Shown here: piece by piece, positions 20,338-29,884 of the stretch
How positions within the stretch are numbered: position 1 is the first letter of the stretch
Layout of the letters: each line of letters begins with the position of its first letter
DNA from: Sulfurovum sp.
GTDB lineage: Bacteria; Campylobacterota; Campylobacteria; Campylobacterales; Sulfurovaceae
Direction: 5' to 3'
DNA: 64,000 nucleotides
NCBI GenBank assembly: GCA_020525365.1
Contig: JAIZOF010000001.1
Location: 618,421 to 682,420, forward strand
The notes under the pieces: generated by a model
The model's database searches: none
Told to the model about the DNA's origin: nothing
The model's input: the letters and a program-made list of their open reading frames with translations, nothing else
Translations under genes and position numbers: made by a program

Positions 20338-20620
20338 TTAGTCATATGCCTGTTGCCGATGTTTAAAATCAACTACCGCAATAATAGTTTTTCATTTTTT
20401 ATCAAATAAAAAGTCGGTAATTGCCAACTCTATATCTATAATAGCCTTCTAGTACGCCTTTTAACTTTTATATTTGTTCCATAGTGTGGATTCTCGTAAC
20501 TGAGGATACAAAATTTTCTATTTTTGTATATAATTTTTTTATCTATTGTGGTCTTTATTTTTAAAAATGTCTTAGTTTCTGCAATTTGATATTTAGATAT
20601 TTTATAATCACCATTTTTAA
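20338..20620 (-). pseudogene. RelE-type toxin relic
   Basis: Reading the minus strand across several frames gives a near-complete RelE-family toxin: a segment like TIDKKIYTKIENFV, then ENPHYGTNIKKLKGVLEGYY, RYRVGNYRLF, and an ending VVDFKHRQQAYD followed by a stop at 20338. RVGNYR and the final KHR...AY are the catalytic-region hallmarks of RelE/ParE toxins. At least three frameshifts interrupt it. The stretch just upstream (to about 20720) may hold the tail of its antitoxin, but this is not clear. Confidence 0.6.
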
Positions 20621-20779
20621 ATCATCTAAACAATTCATTAAATTTTCAACTGAAAGCTCTTTATCATTGGAAATTTCTTGTATCTCATCATTTTCGACAA
20701 ACTGTGAAGATGTCAAATACTACAGTGATATGTTTTTACAATATACCTTTAAGTTTAGCAGAATTACTCGTAACTTCAA

Positions 20780-21560
20780 GTACAAAGTACATTTTATTTT
20801 TATTTTCTTGATCATCTAATGCATGTTTACTTAAATTGTTTACAATTATTTCAATAGTTCTTTATCTTTTATAGATTCATAATTCAAAAAGGTATTGGTC
20901 TTCCTTCTTTTTGGAATATAAATACGTCCCATATAAGTATTTACATTGTAACTGAAATATAACGCCCCCTTCTATTTTTTCTTCTGGACTTATAAGGTCT
21001 TCTTTTAAATGGGCATAAGTATCCATTGACAATGAAGAAGATATTGGCAATAATGTGTCATTAATCATAGCACTGATTGTTGCTTTAGTTGCTGTTCCTG
21101 TTTGATATATTGGTCTATGCATTTCTTTAATAGAAAAGAACACTTTTCTATTATTGAATCAAGTTGATGCTGTTTAATTTTGGTAATTTTTTATTTTTGA
21201 TTCTTCATATAGTTTTCCAAGTGTTTATCATAGTCTACATGTACTAAACTTTCAGAAGTATAATCATATGCAGAATAAATATGTCCTAAGATGTGTCTTT
21301 TGGGGCTGTACCTAAGCCATACAGTACTGTACAAAATAGGCTGCTGTCATTTTCCAACTACCATCTTCTGATGGTAATGAATAATTTCTGCATTCTTTAA
21401 GATGGAGATTGTGTGATAACTTGATTATTTAATATTAAATGTGTGGTAAGAGCAGGGATCTTTGAAACCCAGTAAGTGCTTGTGCAATATCCTTATAAAT
21501 CAATTCTATGATTGTCTGAACTATTACCTTCGAATGATATTGTAGAATTTTACTATATCT
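20780..21560 (-). pseudogene. Unrecognised decayed coding stretch
   Basis: Minus-strand frames can be joined into a protein-like sequence (for example AYDYTSESLVHVDYDKHLEN, KQHQLDSIIEKC, SMDTYAHLKEDLI) broken by stops and frameshifts. The codon pattern is clearly former coding sequence, but I do not recognise the family. Confidence 0.35.
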
Positions 21561-21789
21561 ATCAAATATATTCCTTTTTAGAATTATAGATAATGGTCAG
21601 AGTATAGAAATGGTGACCTTCCCTCGTTCCATCCATCCTCAGTGAAAGGGATACATGAAAAAATTATAACCAAATAAAGGCATTATTGTCCTACTATGCG
21701 CTCTCATGCAGAAGCAACAGGGCGAGGAGGTGGAAATGGAGAGATTTTGTAATTTAGGCTCTTGTATGCATTCCCACACCGAGGACGGA

Positions 21790-22561
21790 TAAGAATGAAA
21801 AAACCCTTTAGGCTTCTTTTTGAACCCTCAACCGTACATAATCTAACACTATCCACTCTTCTTCACTATAAATCTCACTTTTTTAAAATATCTCTACACT
21901 CTATTTTAAATATCTCAAAATCCTCACGGCTTAAATGCTCCGAGTAATGCCGATGGCAAATATATCTAACCAGTTGACGATGTCATTCATGGAATTGTGG
22001 AGTCTAGGGGATAAGTTCAGCATAGCTTGCCAGCCCTCAGACTCTAACAATGCCGTGTACTCCTCCACACTAGAGAGGAAAGTACCAAGGGTTTCAAATA
22101 CTCCCCACGTGGGATGAGTATCAAATACCTTTTGCATAGCAGAGACGACGATACATATTACCCACACCTCTCCAAACTCGGCTGTAAACGTCCACCATTT
22201 TTAAGCGATTTTGCTATGTTTTTACAGCAGACCTGGCATCCCACTTACCCAATGCAAAGTGGCGTGGAAACCTGCATCAATTCATTTTCATAAAGGCAAT
22301 GCCGTAACAGAGACAACATAAGCCTCAACTCCTTGCTTTACAAGCCTCTATCATCTCTGCACTCATATCTACCCAATGACTTTTGCCTCTACGCTCCTAT
22401 CTCAACTTGGCTAAAGTACCCTCTCACACCCCGCATCGTATAGTCTCACCCTTTGGGGTCAAGTAAATCTACCACAGGCAATGCCAACTGTGAGACAAAA
22501 TCCGTATGTTTGTTTGTGAGTTTTTGGATTCCATTTGGTTTGTTTTGTTTTATATTTTCAT
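21790..22561 (-). pseudogene. Class I SAM-dependent methyltransferase relic
   Basis: Joined minus-strand frames read like a complete small-molecule methyltransferase: an intact ribosome-binding site (AAGGAGA) and ATG at 22561, then VVDLLDPKGE leading into the SAM loop, a DMSAEMIEAC-like acidic-loop segment, ATLHWV, KNIAKSLKNGGR, FDTHPTWGVFETLGTFLSSV, LHSMNDIVNWLDIFA-like, and a REDFEIFKIECRDILKK tail. It resembles the trans-aconitate methyltransferase-like group. More than five indels break the frame. One long open piece (21931-22167) is not a gene on its own. Confidence 0.6.
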
Positions 22562-22639
22562 TTTGCTCTCCTTTTCCCTTGTTTCGAGGAGGGATGGGAA
22601 TGAGAGATAAATTTCCACTAGATATTTATTGACCACTCT

Positions 22640-22870
22640 GTTTGTTAGCACATGCCCTCTTAATAGTTTTGCAATAATAACTCTCTTTTAAAAAGTTCAG
22701 GAACTACTACCTCTTAAAGGAAAAAAGTTACTAGATTGTACTTTTTCTTTTATTTGCCTATAAACTTTTCTTGCGGCACTTAAACTATCTTTTTGATATA
22801 GTCAACAATATTTAAAAGGTCTTCTTTTGCATTTGAAGTCCATTTAACTTTAATTTACTAAGGGATTAGC
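22640..22870 (-). pseudogene. ParE-type toxin relic
   Basis: Minus-strand frames give VKWTSNAKEDLLNIVDYIKK, then SLSAARKVYRQIKEKV, FFPLRGSS and PELFKRELLL, matching the first two-thirds of ParE/RelE-superfamily toxins. At least two frameshifts interrupt it. It directly follows the antitoxin relic, in the usual antitoxin-toxin order. Confidence 0.6.
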
Positions 22871-23124
22871 TAAACAAGAGCTAAAAACATCTTCTGAGTC
22901 ATAGAAGATGTCCACTTCTAATATCTTTTTCTGCAAATGAAAGAAAGCTTCATGATAGCAGAGCATTTTCATATCTTAACTCTTTGGATCTTGTATAACA
23001 GCTAGCTTCACCATTTTATTGTGATTATCATAGATCTATGAGTTTCATTGATATATTTTAGAACATCATTTAACTCTACTTTTAGATAGGTAACAGGTTT
23101 TATATCATCTACAACCATTTGCAT
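22870..23124 (-). pseudogene. Phd/YefM-type antitoxin relic
   Basis: The ATG at 23124 still has a good ribosome-binding site (AAGGAGATTTT). The frame reads MQMVVDDIKPVTYLKVELNDV, KYINETHRSMIIT, and then, after frameshifts, GEAKAVIQDPKS-like and LLSFAEKDIRSGHLL-like segments. These are the DNA-binding and linker parts of Phd/YefM antitoxins. The last two-thirds is broken by indels and a stop. Confidence 0.6.
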
Positions 23125-23274
23125 AAAATCTCCTTCCAGTCTCCTTTTATTGTAGTATTAAATTAAGACTTAATGTGCTAATGTGATGCCAATGGTCGAA
23201 TGGCCAATAAATTTCTGCTAGGTAATTTTATCGGTTACTCTATTTTGTTATGTCTTTTTAGTAAGTTTGTACTC

Positions 23275-24010
23275 AGAATTTTAACAACATCTTTGGAAGA
23301 ATATCGTCAAGGTTTTCAACATCTTTATCGGTAAGTTCGATTAACTTAAAATTATATTTCTGGTAATCTCCTTTTTTTCTTTGCTTTCCTTCTTGCATAC
23401 TTAGGATCATTTCAAAGCCCAAAATTCAATATATACTTTTCCTGTAGAATATAAAAATCACAATAAATTTCTTCTTCAATAGGTAGTTTTCTTTCGTAGC
23501 ATGTGTGCAAGATTTCTGCCATGTAAAGCCAATTATCTGTAACATTTCAGATTTACTCTAACCATATGTCCATCACACAATCGCTCTATGTTTTGCTACT
23601 CGCTTTTCTCGAAAATTTGAATCTCTAGAATCATCAATTTTCTTTTGAATGCTCTTCCACTTCTAAATTACTTTGCACATTATTGATATAAAAAGTATTA
23701 TTTTTAAAGTGATTCATCATTCAACATAAAGTATTCCATTTTGATTATTTTCTTTTTGAATACCTCCAATTTTAGTTCCAAGTAGTGTTGTGTCCAACCT
23801 TTTAAATATTTTCAATAAATCAATCTCTGATAAGATTAAGTTGATTTTCTCGCTGTGGACCATATTTATTGCCTATTTTTTGTAGAAGAAAAAAACTCTT
23901 TTCCTTGTATTAGTTGTTTGGAATTTCTATATTCGTTCCAAGCAATATGGTCTCTCCAAACTTTAGGTGATTTTCATAGCACCACTATTCTGTATACCTA
24001 AATCAATTCA
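23275..24010 (-). pseudogene. Restriction-endonuclease-like protein relic
   Basis: Joined minus-strand frames contain RDSNFREKRVAKHRA, DGHMVR, DNWLYMAEI, KLPIEEEIYCDF, GKVYIEFWAL, and an ending KYNFKLIELTDKDVENLDDI. The IEEEIYCDF...KVYIEFW pattern resembles the acidic/hydrophobic core of PD-(D/E)XK-type nucleases found in proteins of this phylum that are often annotated only as hypothetical. Many stops and indels make it a relic. The family call is tentative. Confidence 0.45.
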
Positions 24011-24119
24011 TTATAGCCTTTTTCATCTTTGATAATATATTTTCTTTGCTAATAAAAAGTTCATCAGTTGTGACGTTTGCTCATCGATAGCACAGCTATG
24101 AAATGAATATTTGTTTTAT

Positions 24120-24850
24120 TTTTATTATTCTCTCCTGATTTAAATTTATTTATTTCAGCTTGATTGCCTTTTTTTGCCTTACGTAGAGACAGATCACCAC
24201 CACATTTTGGACAAGACTTTTTATTCTCTTTTTCTTTAACAATATTTTTACATATTTTTTATGTTCTTGGTTTTGTTTTAAAGAACGGAGCAAGTTGTCT
24301 TGATTCTATTGAATCAATAATTTCTGAAACTTCTTTTTGTGAAAATACTTTCTCTTTTTGATTTAATATAATCAATATAGCTAATACCATACTTTACATT
24401 TTTAGGCATTTGGGTTTAAATGTACTATCATACGGTAAACACAATAACTGAAAATATTTTATTGGATGATATATATTTAATGCGTCTTGAATGGTTTGAT
24501 ATGTTTATAATTTTGATGAAGTGGATTTTGAAATTTATTGGTGTGTTTGTAAATTTTTGAGTCAATATTTTTGCTTTTCATCACCAAATATCCATCCTTT
24601 CATATTTTTGTTTCGACTACAAAAATGTATATTCTGGCACAATGATATGGTCTATTTGTGTGGTACCACCTTCGATTGGAAGTGTTACATTTTTATGAGA
24701 TAGTATTTATTTTTATCAGAGTCTCTCAATTTTGCGGCAATATTCACTAGAAGTCACCAGCTTCTCCTTTTCCTGTCGGTGTTCTAAAATACTACTACTA
24801 AAATCATTGAGCAAATACCATAATTGTAACAATGGTTCTAAAATTGTTGA
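24120..24850 (-). pseudogene. NERD-domain protein relic with C-terminal zinc finger
   Basis: Minus-strand frames give GEAGDF, VNIAAKLRDSDKNKYYL, KNVTLPIEGGTTQIDHIIV, then ETKNMKGWIFGDEKQKYWTQ-like, HTNKFQNPLHQNYKHIKT, and a zinc-finger start KKSCPKCGGDLSLRKAKKGNQ. TTQIDHIIV followed by a TKNMKGWI-type segment is the core of nuclease-related (NERD) domains, and the CPKCGGDL tail is the topoisomerase-type finger often fused to them. About five frameshifts and stops destroy the frame; the finger's second cysteine pair is lost. Confidence 0.65.
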
Positions 24851-24968
24851 TATGTTTACTATGGCTTATGTCCTTTTGGTCGTTTAACGTTGCAAATGCT
24901 GTTAGTAAAAGTGATGACGAAGGAGTGGTACTTTTGCTGTCGAGTGCATTTGCCTTGTTGTATTCTTT

Positions 24969-25439
24969 TTAGTTTAGACCTGACAAAATTGCATTTTCTA
25001 TACGCTCGAAAGCATTTTGATACCCTTGCATCAAGTATTGGTGTGTCTTGCCGATCTGATTGACCACCATCATATGATATTTTATTACGGGTAACAAAGT
25101 TCAAGCGTACTTTTGTAATTTTCCGATTTTTCTACAAATGCTGTTGCAGATGTTTGAGAAAGCATTTGATATTCCGAGCAAAGAACATAGAAACAACATC
25201 GCTGTTAATGCACTTTCTGCCATAATTAGTCGTATCTTTGTCTGCACTTCTGACCGTATAACCCAAATCTTGGAGACCGATAGAACACTTGAAAAAAAAC
25301 AATACCTTTCCCTGTTTATATTCACGTGTTTGCAAGCTTTGTATTTCTAATGGTGTTAATGTAGGTGGTGCTGAATTCATACTTTAGCCTGTCAACTTAC
25401 CCTGCTCCAGCCAGTGGCTATAAATTTGATAGTTTTCAT
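24969..25439 (-). pseudogene. Decayed lipoprotein-like gene
   Basis: Starting at an ATG at 25439 (MKTIKFIAT), the joined frames read NSAPPTLTPLEIQSLQTREY, a DLGYTVRSADKDT-like strand, then ITKVRLNFVTRNKISYDGG, QSDRQDTPILDARV and, one frame over, YQNAFERIENAILSGLN with a stop at 24969. It looks like a small secreted or lipoprotein of unknown function, paired with the lipoprotein relic upstream. Frameshifts occur in the leader and at two or more later places. Confidence 0.5.
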
Positions 25440-25559
25440 TTTTTCTCTAGAAATTAGATGTTCTGCTTCTGAAATCAGTGACAATGTCCCTGCTGTTAAA
25501 TTTAATAATCAATTAACTGATCATTCTTGAGCTACTTTCGAAACCCGATGCATTGCCTG

Positions 25560-25840
25560 ACTGACCAGCCAAAATTATTGTCCAGTACCAGATTGACTGG
25601 ATAATTGGAAGCTTGTGCCGTTCTTTGTAGAATCCATACTTCGCATTCCATCCCTTGTTGTAATATTTGGTGATCCAAAGTTTCCAATACCTCTGCTTTT
25701 GTTGTCTTCAGTCACTAAATTCATTTGAATATTACCTTGCGTAAGCTGGGAGTTACGTTCAGTTAGTGGCTTAGGTTCCGATACGCATCCAACAAGCATT
25801 ATGCCAACATAAACTCAACAAAAGAAATTGATTTTCCCAT
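25560..25840 (-). pseudogene. Decayed lipoprotein gene, SmpA/OmlA-like
   Basis: An ATG at 25840 sits behind a strong GGAGGTGATG site. The leader (MGKSISFVEFML, then after a one-base shift MLVGC) makes a lipobox, followed by NSQLTQGNIQMNLVTEDN and FGSPNITTRDG. The GNIQ...FGSPNITTRDG pattern resembles the BamE/SmpA fold used by several small lipoproteins. The frame breaks again after TRDG, where EVW-like sequence appears in another frame. Upstream (25860-26187) is A+T-rich sequence with no gene. Confidence 0.5.
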
Positions 25841-26187
25841 AAGACATCACCTCCATTTCGATCGTTAAAGTTATTGTTGCAATTTGACTATGAATAACTA
25901 TATATTCAAGAAGGAAAGTATAGGCATTTTATCATAAAAACTATGTTTAACATAATAATTAATAAAAAATATTCTGATATATGTATACAAATATGTCAAT
26001 TTAAAATCTTTTACCCTTTCCTCAGAAAAACCATAACAATCATATTACTTGCACCCCTTGATGCATTAAGATAAATATATACAGTCAAAAGATGTATAGT
26101 GTAAATACCCATTGAATACTAGAGACCAATATTAGTTAATTATCTATAATTCCAAATTAATTTCTCAACAAGGCAAAGAGCAAAAGT

Positions 26188-28991
26188 ATGGCAACAAAAC
26201 AAGATATGATCCATGTCTATGGCGCAAAGAATAACCTCAAAATATTGATATCTCTATTCAAGAATGAACTAGTAGTCATTACCGGCATCTCTGGTTCCGG
26301 GCAAATCAACATTGGCATTCTCTACCCTCTACGCGGAAGGGCAACGTCGTTATATTGAGTCACTTTCAAGCTATGCGGCAGTTTTTAGGACGTGTAGGTA
26401 AGCCTGATGTTGACAAGATAGAGGGACTCACACCTGCCATTGCCATTGACCAAAAGACCACCTCTAAAATCACGTTCAACAGTAGGAACAATCATAAGAA
26501 ATCTATATTTATTTACGCCTACTCTTTGCAAGAGTGAGGAAACAATACTGCCATCAGTGTAAAAACCTATCTCTTCCATGAGTGCGACAGATATTATTGA
26601 AGAGGTGCTACGTTTGTTTCCTGAAGGGCAAAATTGGTTATTATGGCACCATTGGTTAAAGAAAAAAGGCACCTTTGCTGATAATGCTAGAATCACTGCG
26701 TCACAAAGTATGTACGTGCAATGATCAATGGAGTGATGGTGCGTTTAGACGATGAAATCGAGCTAAGTAAAACCAAAACATACCATCAAAGTGGTTTATT
26801 GATCGTGTTGTGGTCAAAGAGGAGAGCCGAGACCGGAATTGGGCAGGATGTGAAAGGCACTTGAGAGCTGCAGGGAGATGGGTGGAGTACTGAACCACGA
26901 AGTGTTAGGGCTTGATCGCAAGGACTATCACTACTCCGAACATTTGGCATGTGTTTTGACTGTAAAGCTCAGTTTTGAGCCGTTGGAGCCTGTGAGCTTC
27001 TCTTTTAGCTTCACCCAGGTGCCTGTCCTGCCTGTGACGGGTTGGGGGATCCGCTATGCCATAGACCTTAAAAGGTAATAGACCAAGAACTAAGCACTAT
27101 CGACAAAGGTGCTGTAAAAATTATGTATGGCTTCAACAAGTTACTACACCCAAGAGTTTCTTAATGCATTCTGTGAGCAGAATGGCAGTGACACATCAGT
27201 TATTATGGTGAACGAGCATCAGCAAAAGGCGATACTCTATGGTACCAGCGGAGCTCTATGGTGGACTTTGCATGGAACGTCATAGCTCAAACGTGAATGG
27301 CCAGGAGATTGGTGAAGTTTGCTACGACATGTTCAAAGATGAAAGGATATGGTGGTATGTATTTGAAAGGTATGTGATAAGTGTGATGGATATCGCTTGC
27401 ATCCACGCTCTTTGGCAGTTAAGATAGAGGTACAGTATTGCTGATATTATTGATATGCCTATTGAGGAGGGGCTATGCCTATTTTGCTGATGGAAAAAAC
27501 TTTTTACACTTGAGGCGAACAGCAAAACAGATTGCTGAGTCCATGCTAAAGGAGATTAAGGGCGTCTCTACTTTCTGTATGATGTTGGTCTTGGATACAT
27601 TACACTTAGCCGTGATGCACGGCTCTGCTATCTCAGGGTGGGCACAACGTATCCGTATTGCTTCACAGATTGGTTCGGGGCTAACAGGGGTGATGTATGT
27701 GCTTGATGAACCAAGCATTGGGCTACATGAGCGTGATACAATGAAGCTTATACGAACCCTCAACTCACTCAAAGAAAAAGGCAACTCTGTTATTGTCGTT
27801 GAGCATGACAAAGAGACCATTATGGCAGCAGATTATATTGTCGATATTGGTCCTGGGGCAGGGGCATTTGGTGGTGAAGTGGTATTTGCTGGCACTCAAA
27901 AGAAACTACTCAAAGCCAAGACACTGACTGCACAGTATCTTAATGGTAAGAAGGAGATAAGCTATGCCCATGACCGTCCTCAGGAGACGTGGATAGAGAT
28001 TAAAAATGTGACACTTAACAATATTGAGTGTCTTAATGTGCGTATCCCACTCCATAACTTTGTTTGCATTACAGGGGTAAGCGGTTCAGGAAAATCATCA
28101 TTGATTCTTCAGACCCTGCTACCAGTGGCACGTGAACTGCTTAACCATGCCAAGAAGGTCAATAAGGTTGATGGCGTAGAGATTAATGGATTAGAACAAC
28201 TTGATAAGGTAATCTACCTCGATCAAAGCCCCATTGGACGTACTCCGCGCTCCAATCCTGCAACCTATACAGGCATTATGGATGAGATTCGTAAACTCTT
28301 TTCCCAAACCAAAGAGGCAGAGTTGCGTGGCTACAAAATAGGGCGTTTCTCCTTCAATGTCAAGGGTGGGCGTTGTGAAAAGTGTCAAGGAGATGGGCAG
28401 ATTAAGATTGAGATGCACTTTTTGCCTGATGTGCTTGTAGAGTGCGATACGTGTCATGGCACACGCTACAATGCCCAAACACTTGAAGTACGCTATAAGG
28501 GCAAGTCAATCTCTGATGTACTCTCCATGAGTGTGGCAGAAGCATTAGGGTTTTTTAAAGCCATTCCTGCCATTGCTTCCAAGCTCTCTACGTTAGCAGC
28601 AGTGGGACTTGACTATATTACACTTGGACAAAACGCAACAACGCTCTCAGGGGGTGAGGCGCAACGTATCAAACTAAGCAAGGAACTTAGTCGAAAAGAT
28701 ACAGGTCGTACACTCTATGTGCTTGATGAGCCAACTACAGGACTGCATTTTTCTGATGTAGATAGGCTAACAGGGGTATTGCACCACCTTGTCCATCTTG
28801 GTAATTCGGTGATGGTTATTGAGCATAACCTCGATATGGTAAAGAATGCAGATTATATTATAGATATGGGACCTGAAGGGGGGAACAAAGGTGGATTGAT
28901 TATTGCAGAAGGGTCTCCTGAAAAACTTGCAGCCGAACATAAGACAACAGGTTCATATACGGGTGAATATCTTGCAAAAGAGTTAGCCTAG
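26188..28991 (+). pseudogene. uvrA: UvrA excinuclease ATPase, N-terminal half destroyed by indels
   Basis: UvrA finds DNA lesions for nucleotide excision repair. The total span, about 2.8 kb, equals a full-length uvrA. The first 1.25 kb can be read only by hopping between frames: [28 protein letters not shown], then [31 protein letters not shown], and so on. An extra G in the first Walker A (GSG then frameshift, before KST) breaks it, and the first zinc-binding region is lost. From about 27438 a single open frame of 517 codons runs to the end, with SIGLHERD, the second Walker A (GVSGSGKSS), CEKCQGDGQIK...CDTCHGTRY zinc finger, LSGGEAQRIK and VLDEPTTGLHF. Even if translated, that half lacks the first ATPase site core. 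Confidence 0.93.
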
Positions 28992-29085
28992 CCTCAAAGG
29001 TCACAAGCTACTTGACGATGATGGAACGATAAAGCAAAGGTCTAACAGACTATTGGCTAAAATAGTAAAAAAGAGGGTATTTTTA

Positions 29086-29850
29086 TTGAAAACAATCACC
29101 ATTATTGACACATTCGGATTCTTTTTTCGTGCCTACTATGCACTTCCTCCATTACGTAACTCTGAAGGGTTCCCTACAGGGCTATTAACAGGTTTCATCA
29201 ATCTTGTCGATTCGTTACATCGTAATCATGCAACAGACTATCTGGTCTTTGCACTTGACAGCAAGGGACCAACGTTTAGAAATGAGATTTATCCAGCATA
29301 TAAAGCCAACAGGGAGTCACCGCCCCAAGAGCTGATTGAGCAGCTGCCCATAGCAATTGAATGGATTGAGAAAATGGGATTTGCCAATCTCTCTGAAGAG
29401 GGCTTTGAAGCAGATGATATTATCACGACTGTAACAAAATTTGCTAGAGAGCAAAATATGAAGGTAACGATTGTATCACACGACAAAGACCTTTATCAGC
29501 TTATAGATGACACACAAGTGGTGATGTATAATCCCATTGACCAAAAAGAGGTTGACGAAGAGGCATGTGTAAAAAAGTTTGGGGTATCCCCTGAGGATTT
29601 CATTAACTTTCAAGCAATTGTTGGAGACAGCTCTGACAATGTGCCTGGGGTTAAAGGTATTGGGGTTAAGGGTGCGGCAAAACTTATCAATGAGTATCAT
29701 ACACTTGAAGCAATCTATGCCGACATAGAAAATGCAGGCACCCCACGTATTCAGCAATTACTACTTGAGAGCAAAGAGAGTGCTTTTCTCTCTCGCAAAT
29801 TAGTGCAGATGCGCGATGATGTCTATGATTTTCTAGATCTCTCTCAATAG
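29086..29850 (+). CDS. polA: DNA polymerase I, 5'-nuclease domain (separate ORF)
   Basis: The 5'-3' exonuclease/flap-endonuclease part of PolA. The sequence reads IIDTFGFFFRAYYALPPLRN, then EGFEADDIITT, VSHDKDLYQLI and VGDSSDNVPGVKGIGVKGAAKLI, which carry the metal-binding acidic residues and the helix-hairpin-helix. The TTG at 29086 is the likely start, as GAGGG lies eight bases upstream; a TTG at 29053 is also in frame. The frame stops at 29850 just after VYDFLDLSQ, where intact PolA would continue into the proofreading domain. As a free domain it could still remove primers, which is often the essential role of PolA. Confidence 0.85.
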   Translation: MKTITIIDTFGFFFRAYYALPPLRNSEGFPTGLLTGFINLVDSLHRNHATDYLVFALDSKGPTFRNEIYPAYKANRESPPQELIEQLPIAIEWIEKMGFANLSEEGFEADDIITTVTKFAREQNMKVTIVSHDKDLYQLIDDTQVVMYNPIDQKEVDEEACVKKFGVSPEDFINFQAIVGDSSDNVPGVKGIGVKGAAKLINEYHTLEAIYADIENAGTPRIQQLLLESKESAFLSRKLVQMRDDVYDFLDLSQ

Positions 29851-29884
29851 TGAAGAGGATGCTGTAGAGGCGTTAAGAAAGCTA

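Noticed and set aside
24859..25380. Several 60-90-codon open frames taken as separate small proteins
   Set aside because: They are pieces of one decayed lipoprotein gene in different frames; joining them restores a continuous protein.
20288..26187. CRISPR array or IS element in the gene-poor region
   Set aside because: No regularly spaced repeats, no transposase fragments and no terminal inverted repeats or target duplications could be found by eye.
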